Assembly: GCA_014360855.1 (NCBI GenBank)
Contig: JACIWP010000123.1
Location: forward strand, 1 to 8,796
Source: Anaerolineae bacterium
Lineage (GTDB): Bacteria > Chloroflexota > Anaerolineae > JACIWP01
Direction of reading: 5' to 3'
Length of the DNA: 8,796 nt
Every line of letters begins with the position of its first letter. Within the stretch, counting starts at the first letter, position 1. The notes under the pieces were generated by a model. The model was not told the DNA's origin. It saw only the letters and a list, made by a program, of their open reading frames with translations, and searched no databases. Shown here in pieces: positions 6,117 to 8,796 of this stretch. A program made the position numbers and the translations under genes.

Positions 6117-7103
6117 GTGAGGGTTTTCGTTACCGGTGCGACGGGCTTCATCGGCCGGCATTTCATCGCCCGCCTGCGCCACACCCCGCATGAGATAACC
6201 TGCCTGGTACGGCCGGGGAGCCGGCTGGAATATCTGCAAAGCGCCGGGGCACGCCTCGTGTTCGGCGATATCCTCGATAGGGAAGCCGTGCTGGCCGGCA
6301 TGCAGGGGCACGACGCGGTGGTGCATCTGGCGGCGCTGTATTCTTTCTGGGAACGCCGGCCGCGCTGCTACTACGATGTCAATGTCGAAGGCACGCGCCG
6401 TGTGATGGAGTGCGCCCTGCAGGCCGGCGTGTCCAAAGTTGTCCTGGTCAGCACTTCCCTGGTATATGGCGTACCGCTGCAACGTCCATTCCGGGAGGAT
6501 GCGCCGGCCGGCAGGCGTTTGCTGAGCGCCTATGCCCGCAGTAAATATGCCGGCGAGTGCATTGCCTGGGAGCTTCAGCGCACCTCGGGGCTTCCTCTAG
6601 TTGTCCTGTATCCGGGCGGTGTGCTCGGCCCGGGAGACGTGAAGGCCAGCGGTCAGTATGTGCGTCAGTTGGTGAAGCGGGAACTGCCGGCGCGCGTCTT
6701 TGAGGACAGCGTCATCACTTGGGTGCATGTGCGGGATGTGGCGGAGGCGATCATCCTGGCGCTGGAGAAACCGGACACCATTGGCGAGCGGTATCTGCTG
6801 GGCAAGGAGCGCCTCTCATGGGGAGCGTTCAACCGCATGGTGAGCGAGATGGCCGGCGTGCCCCTGCCTCGTCTGGTCATGCCCACCCCATTGGTGTTGG
6901 CCGCCTCTATGCTGGCGACCGCCTGGGCCTATCTCAGCGGCCGGCCGCCCATTTGGCAGTTGGCGTGGGATTCCATCCGCACCATTCGCGCCGGCCTGGA
7001 GTTTGATGGTTCGAAGGCAGAGCGCGAGCTGGGACTGCGCTATACCCCCATCCGCCAGGCGCTGGCGGAAATGATCGCAGAGATCATTGATGAGAGCAGG
7101 TAG
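6117..7103 (+). CDS. NAD(P)-dependent epimerase/dehydratase family (extended SDR)
   Basis: A 328-residue extended short-chain dehydrogenase/reductase. The Rossmann signature TGATGFIG lies at residues 6-13, a conserved DI follows at 51-52, the HLAA motif at 70-73, the VSTSLVYG active-site strand at 111-118, and the catalytic pair Y139-xxx-K143 in YARSKYAGE. LYPGGVLGPGD (164-174) and WVHVRDVA (202-209) are typical of the dihydroflavonol-reductase/HpnA/3-beta-HSD-like branch that acts on sugars, sterol-like or isoprenoid alcohols. A hydrophobic segment near 256-274 may contact the membrane or the substrate. The GTG start at 6117 has GAGGGG five bases upstream. The substrate cannot be read from sequence; no hopanoid or polysaccharide genes lie in the window to guide it. 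Eleven bases separate it from the PEBP gene. Confidence 0.9.
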   Translation: MRVFVTGATGFIGRHFIARLRHTPHEITCLVRPGSRLEYLQSAGARLVFGDILDREAVLAGMQGHDAVVHLAALYSFWERRPRCYYDVNVEGTRRVMECALQAGVSKVVLVSTSLVYGVPLQRPFREDAPAGRRLLSAYARSKYAGECIAWELQRTSGLPLVVLYPGGVLGPGDVKASGQYVRQLVKRELPARVFEDSVITWVHVRDVAEAIILALEKPDTIGERYLLGKERLSWGAFNRMVSEMAGVPLPRLVMPTPLVLAASMLATAWAYLSGRPPIWQLAWDSIRTIRAGLEFDGSKAERELGLRYTPIRQALAEMIAEIIDESR

Positions 7104-7122
7104 CGATTTCCCCCAAACCTTC

Positions 7123-7127
7123 AGGAG
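7123..7127 (+). promoter_or_regulatory. Ribosome binding site of the 18-codon mini-ORF
   Basis: AGGAG lies six bases before the ATG at 7134. It is far better than anything in front of the next gene's ATGs at 7175 and 7184, so ribosomes probably load here and reach the downstream gene by coupling. Confidence 0.55.
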
Positions 7128-7133
7128 CGCAGT

Positions 7134-7190
7134 ATGAGACTCACCGTGGCGCAGTTGAACCCCATTGACACGGCATGGCGGAAATGGTGA
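7134..7190 (+). pseudogene. 18-codon mini-ORF: leader or remnant of a nitrilase-fold/NAD synthetase gene
   Basis: The peptide reads MRLTVAQLNPIDTAWRKW. Its first ten residues match the usual opening of carbon-nitrogen hydrolase (nitrilase) domains, including glutamine-dependent NAD synthetase, which begin with patterns like M-[KR]-[IL]-x-[LV]-AQ-[LI]-N-P. After NPI the similarity ends and the frame stops at 7188-7190. It has a good ribosome binding site. The stop overlaps an in-frame GTG of the next gene as GTGA (7187-7190). Two readings are open: the 5-prime stump of a deleted gene, joined by deletion to the following one, or a functional short leader that couples translation. Similarity over ten residues can be chance, so the origin is tentative. 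Confidence 0.45.
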
Positions 7191-8119
7191 GGCTTCATCG
7201 CGGCGTCCGAACCCTCCTTGTGGTACTGGCGGCCCTTGCCCTGATAGGGCTCTGGGTCTCACAGGTCAGCCGGCCGGGGAATGTCGAGGGATGTCCCGTC
7301 GGATGTGCCAGACCGGGGGATGGCCGGCCATCCCCCGAGGTGCGCATTGCCTCCCTCAATCTCCTGCACGATTTCCCCCGCTTCGGGTATATCCATGAGC
7401 GCCTGGAGCTGGTGGCGCGGGAAATAGAGGCACTGGATGCCGACATCGTCCTTCTGCAGGAGGCGGCCTGGACACCGAAAACGGGATTGGTGGCGCGCCG
7501 GCTGGCGGAACGCCTGGGCATGAATTACGTGTACGCCCGTGCCAACGGCAACCGCTGGGCGATACTTTTTGAGGAGGGGGAGGCTGTTCTCAGCCGCTAT
7601 CCATTGGAAAACGCCGGCGTCCAACTGCTGGAACCGCGGCCGGCCCCCTTTGAACAGCGTATCGCGCTGTATGCAGCCGTGCGCACGCCCATCGGCCCGC
7701 TGACGGTGGTCTCCGTGCATCTGACGACGCAGGAGCATCCCGAAGCGAATGCCGGGCAGATCGCGTTTCTGGCACAGTGGGTGAGAGGTCTGCCGCCACA
7801 GCCGGTTGTGGTGGCCGGCGATTTCAACGCCGCTCCGGATATGCCGCAGATGCGGCTTTTGGATCCCGAATGGCTGGATACGTGGCGTGCGGCGCACCCG
7901 GACATGGAAGGATTCACCTGCTGTGTGGACTCGCTGACCGCCGGCCCGCAGGAGCCGATGGAAAAGCGCATTGATTATGTGTTCCTGGCCGGCGCCGGTG
8001 CAGAAGAACTGCGCGTGGTAGAGGCCAGGCGGGCGTTTGATCGGCCACAGCCGGCCGGCGGGGGCTGGCTGTGGCCTTCGGATCATGTCGGCGTATTCGT
8101 GGTGCTGGCGCCGCGCTGA
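7175..8119 (+). CDS. Membrane-anchored endonuclease/exonuclease/phosphatase-fold protein
   Basis: The product of up to 314 residues has a basic N-terminus, one hydrophobic helix (about 13-29) and a Pro/Gly/Cys linker, followed by an EEP-fold domain. Catalytic elements are in order: RIASLNL (N62), ADIVLLQE (metal-binding E96), SVHLT (H182), GDFNAAPD (D216, N218), RIDYVFL (D267) and the terminal PSDHVGVFV (D303, H304). All active-site residues are intact. The fold serves DNases, phosphodiesterases, sphingomyelinase-like and phosphoinositide phosphatases; the substrate is unknown, but the anchor puts the domain outside the cytoplasm, arguing against DNA repair. Start choice is open: ATG 7175 and ATG 7184 lack a ribosome binding site, while GTG 7187 overlaps the stop of the mini-ORF and would give a typical VRLHRGVR signal-anchor start. 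Last gene of the presumed plus-strand operon. Confidence 0.9.
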   Translation: MAEMVRLHRGVRTLLVVLAALALIGLWVSQVSRPGNVEGCPVGCARPGDGRPSPEVRIASLNLLHDFPRFGYIHERLELVAREIEALDADIVLLQEAAWTPKTGLVARRLAERLGMNYVYARANGNRWAILFEEGEAVLSRYPLENAGVQLLEPRPAPFEQRIALYAAVRTPIGPLTVVSVHLTTQEHPEANAGQIAFLAQWVRGLPPQPVVVAGDFNAAPDMPQMRLLDPEWLDTWRAAHPDMEGFTCCVDSLTAGPQEPMEKRIDYVFLAGAGAEELRVVEARRAFDRPQPAGGGWLWPSDHVGVFVVLAPR

Positions 8120-8124
8120 AGCCC

Positions 8125-8137
8125 GGTGACAGTCACC
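8125..8137. repeat. Short palindrome between the EEP and HNH genes
   Basis: GGTGAC-A-GTCACC is a perfect 13-base inverted repeat six bases after the EEP stop. No T-run follows, and the loop is too small for a good hairpin, so it is not an intrinsic terminator. It might be an operator about 35 bases before the HNH -35 box, or chance. Confidence 0.35.
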
Positions 8138-8171
8138 TACATGCTGGCTGGTTGTAAGAGCTCCCGCACAT

Positions 8172-8201
8172 TTGACAAACTGCATGCCGGCGGGGTAGAA
8201 T
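8172..8201 (+). promoter_or_regulatory. Sigma70-like promoter for the HNH gene
   Basis: Perfect -35 TTGACA (8172-8177), an 18-base spacer and -10 TAGAAT (8196-8201), one mismatch from consensus. Transcription would start near 8208, leaving a leader of about 47 bases. It lies in the 135-base gap between the EEP stop and the HNH start and indicates that the HNH gene is transcribed separately. Confidence 0.75.
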
Positions 8202-8254
8202 GCGGTTCGAATTGGGAAATCGCCTTTTGTCACGCTTCGGTCGAGGCAGGATGT

Positions 8255-8773
8255 ATGAGTGCCGTATCTCAACACAGCGTGCTGGTGCTCAACGCCACGT
8301 ATGAGCCGATCAATGTGGTCTCGGTGCAGCGCGCCATCGTCCTGTTGTTGAAGGAGAAGGCCGAGATTGTCGAGGCCCTGAACGAGGAACTGCGCTCTGC
8401 GAACGGGGTGATGCCTATGCCGGCGGTGATCCGGCTGGTCTATTACGTGCGCATCCCTCGCCGGCTGGGAATCCCGCTGACACGCCGTACCATCCTGGCC
8501 CGCGACCATTACACCTGTCAGTACTGCGGCGAAACCCCTGGCAGGGCCGAGCTGACGGTGGACCATGTCATCCCGCGCTCGCGCGGGGGCGAGACCACCT
8601 GGGAGAACGTGGTGACGGCCTGTCAGCGCTGTAACGTGCGCAAGGGCAACCGCACGCCGGAGGAAGCCGGCCTGACCCTGCGAAACCGGCCCGGCCGGCC
8701 GCGCTTCATCGCCCTGGCGCTGGTGTCCCACTCTGTGCCCAACGAAATTTGGCGCAAGTATCTCAGCTCTTGA
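8255..8773 (+). CDS. Stand-alone HNH endonuclease
   Basis: A 172-residue protein with an N-terminal region (VLVLNATYEPINVVSVQRA, residues 9-27) characteristic of a widespread group of small bacterial HNH nucleases, then a C-terminal HNH domain. The domain has paired zinc cysteines C88-x2-C91 and C123-x2-C126, the DH of the active site (D103-H104), the central Asn N118 and the final N127-x4-N132 region with K130. It is thus expected to fold and cleave DNA in a metal-dependent way. Members of this group occur as single-copy genes outside mobile elements, and their role is undefined. The frame is open upstream to 8126, but the ATG at 8255 follows GAGGCAGGA and the promoter lies between, so the longer form is rejected. 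No methyltransferase, toxin or guide-RNA partner is visible in the window, although the right edge is close. Confidence 0.92.
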   Translation: MSAVSQHSVLVLNATYEPINVVSVQRAIVLLLKEKAEIVEALNEELRSANGVMPMPAVIRLVYYVRIPRRLGIPLTRRTILARDHYTCQYCGETPGRAELTVDHVIPRSRGGETTWENVVTACQRCNVRKGNRTPEEAGLTLRNRPGRPRFIALALVSHSVPNEIWRKYLSS

Positions 8774-8796
8774 GCCCCATACCATAGGCCTGATTT

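Noticed and set aside
8126..8254. Upstream extension of the HNH frame
   Set aside because: It contains the near-consensus promoter and would start before it, and the residues do not fit the family start.
7259..8785. 508-codon minus-strand open frame opposite the EEP and HNH genes
   Set aside because: Antisense to two genes with intact catalytic motifs, crosses their intergenic promoter region, and has the His/Arg/Gln-rich composition of a shadow frame.

Overview
The window is GC-rich bacterial chromosome carrying ordinary housekeeping and accessory genes. I see no rRNA, tRNA, CRISPR array, transposase, integrase or phage gene. Shine-Dalgarno sites, sigma70-type -35/-10 boxes, GTG starts and tight gene spacing all fit a bacterium. 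Protein style (GC-rich codons, Pit plus DUF47 pair, HAD-IA phosphatase-like protein, stand-alone HNH protein) and the very frequent palindrome GCCGGC would suit a Chloroflexota (Anaerolineae-like) genome, but this placement is a guess from general knowledge and not shown by a marker gene.

Left half, minus strand (about 4955 down to 166): a full-length transketolase gene with an extended -10 promoter and a clear intrinsic terminator; then, behind a new sigma70-like promoter, a HAD-family hydrolase, a Pit-type inorganic phosphate transporter and a DUF47/PhoU-like protein, spaced 41 and 28 bases apart and probably one operon. The Pit/DUF47 pair is a well known phosphate-uptake module; the HAD protein could supply or process phosphorylated substrates, but that link is inference. 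A possible further minus-strand gene starts at the extreme left edge.

Right half, plus strand (about 4991 to 8773): a divergent promoter drives a run of closely packed genes: a 57-residue two-helix membrane protein, a 94-residue uncharacterised protein that overlaps it by four bases (ATGA), a PEBP/YbhB-like predicted lipoprotein, an NAD(P)-dependent epimerase/dehydratase-type SDR, an 18-codon mini-ORF with a good ribosome binding site, and a membrane-anchored endonuclease/exonuclease/phosphatase-fold protein. Co-orientation and short gaps suggest co-transcription, but there is no obvious common pathway. A separate gene for a stand-alone HNH endonuclease follows, with its own near-consensus promoter.

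The points most worth a second look are the roughly nine-fold excess of GCCGGC across the window with a conspicuous 800-base gap over the DUF47 gene; the overlapping small-protein pair at 5065-5519; and the mini-ORF at 7134-7190, which resembles the first residues of a nitrilase-fold/NAD synthetase protein and ends exactly on a GTGA start of the next gene. I found no convincing new defence or mobile system.
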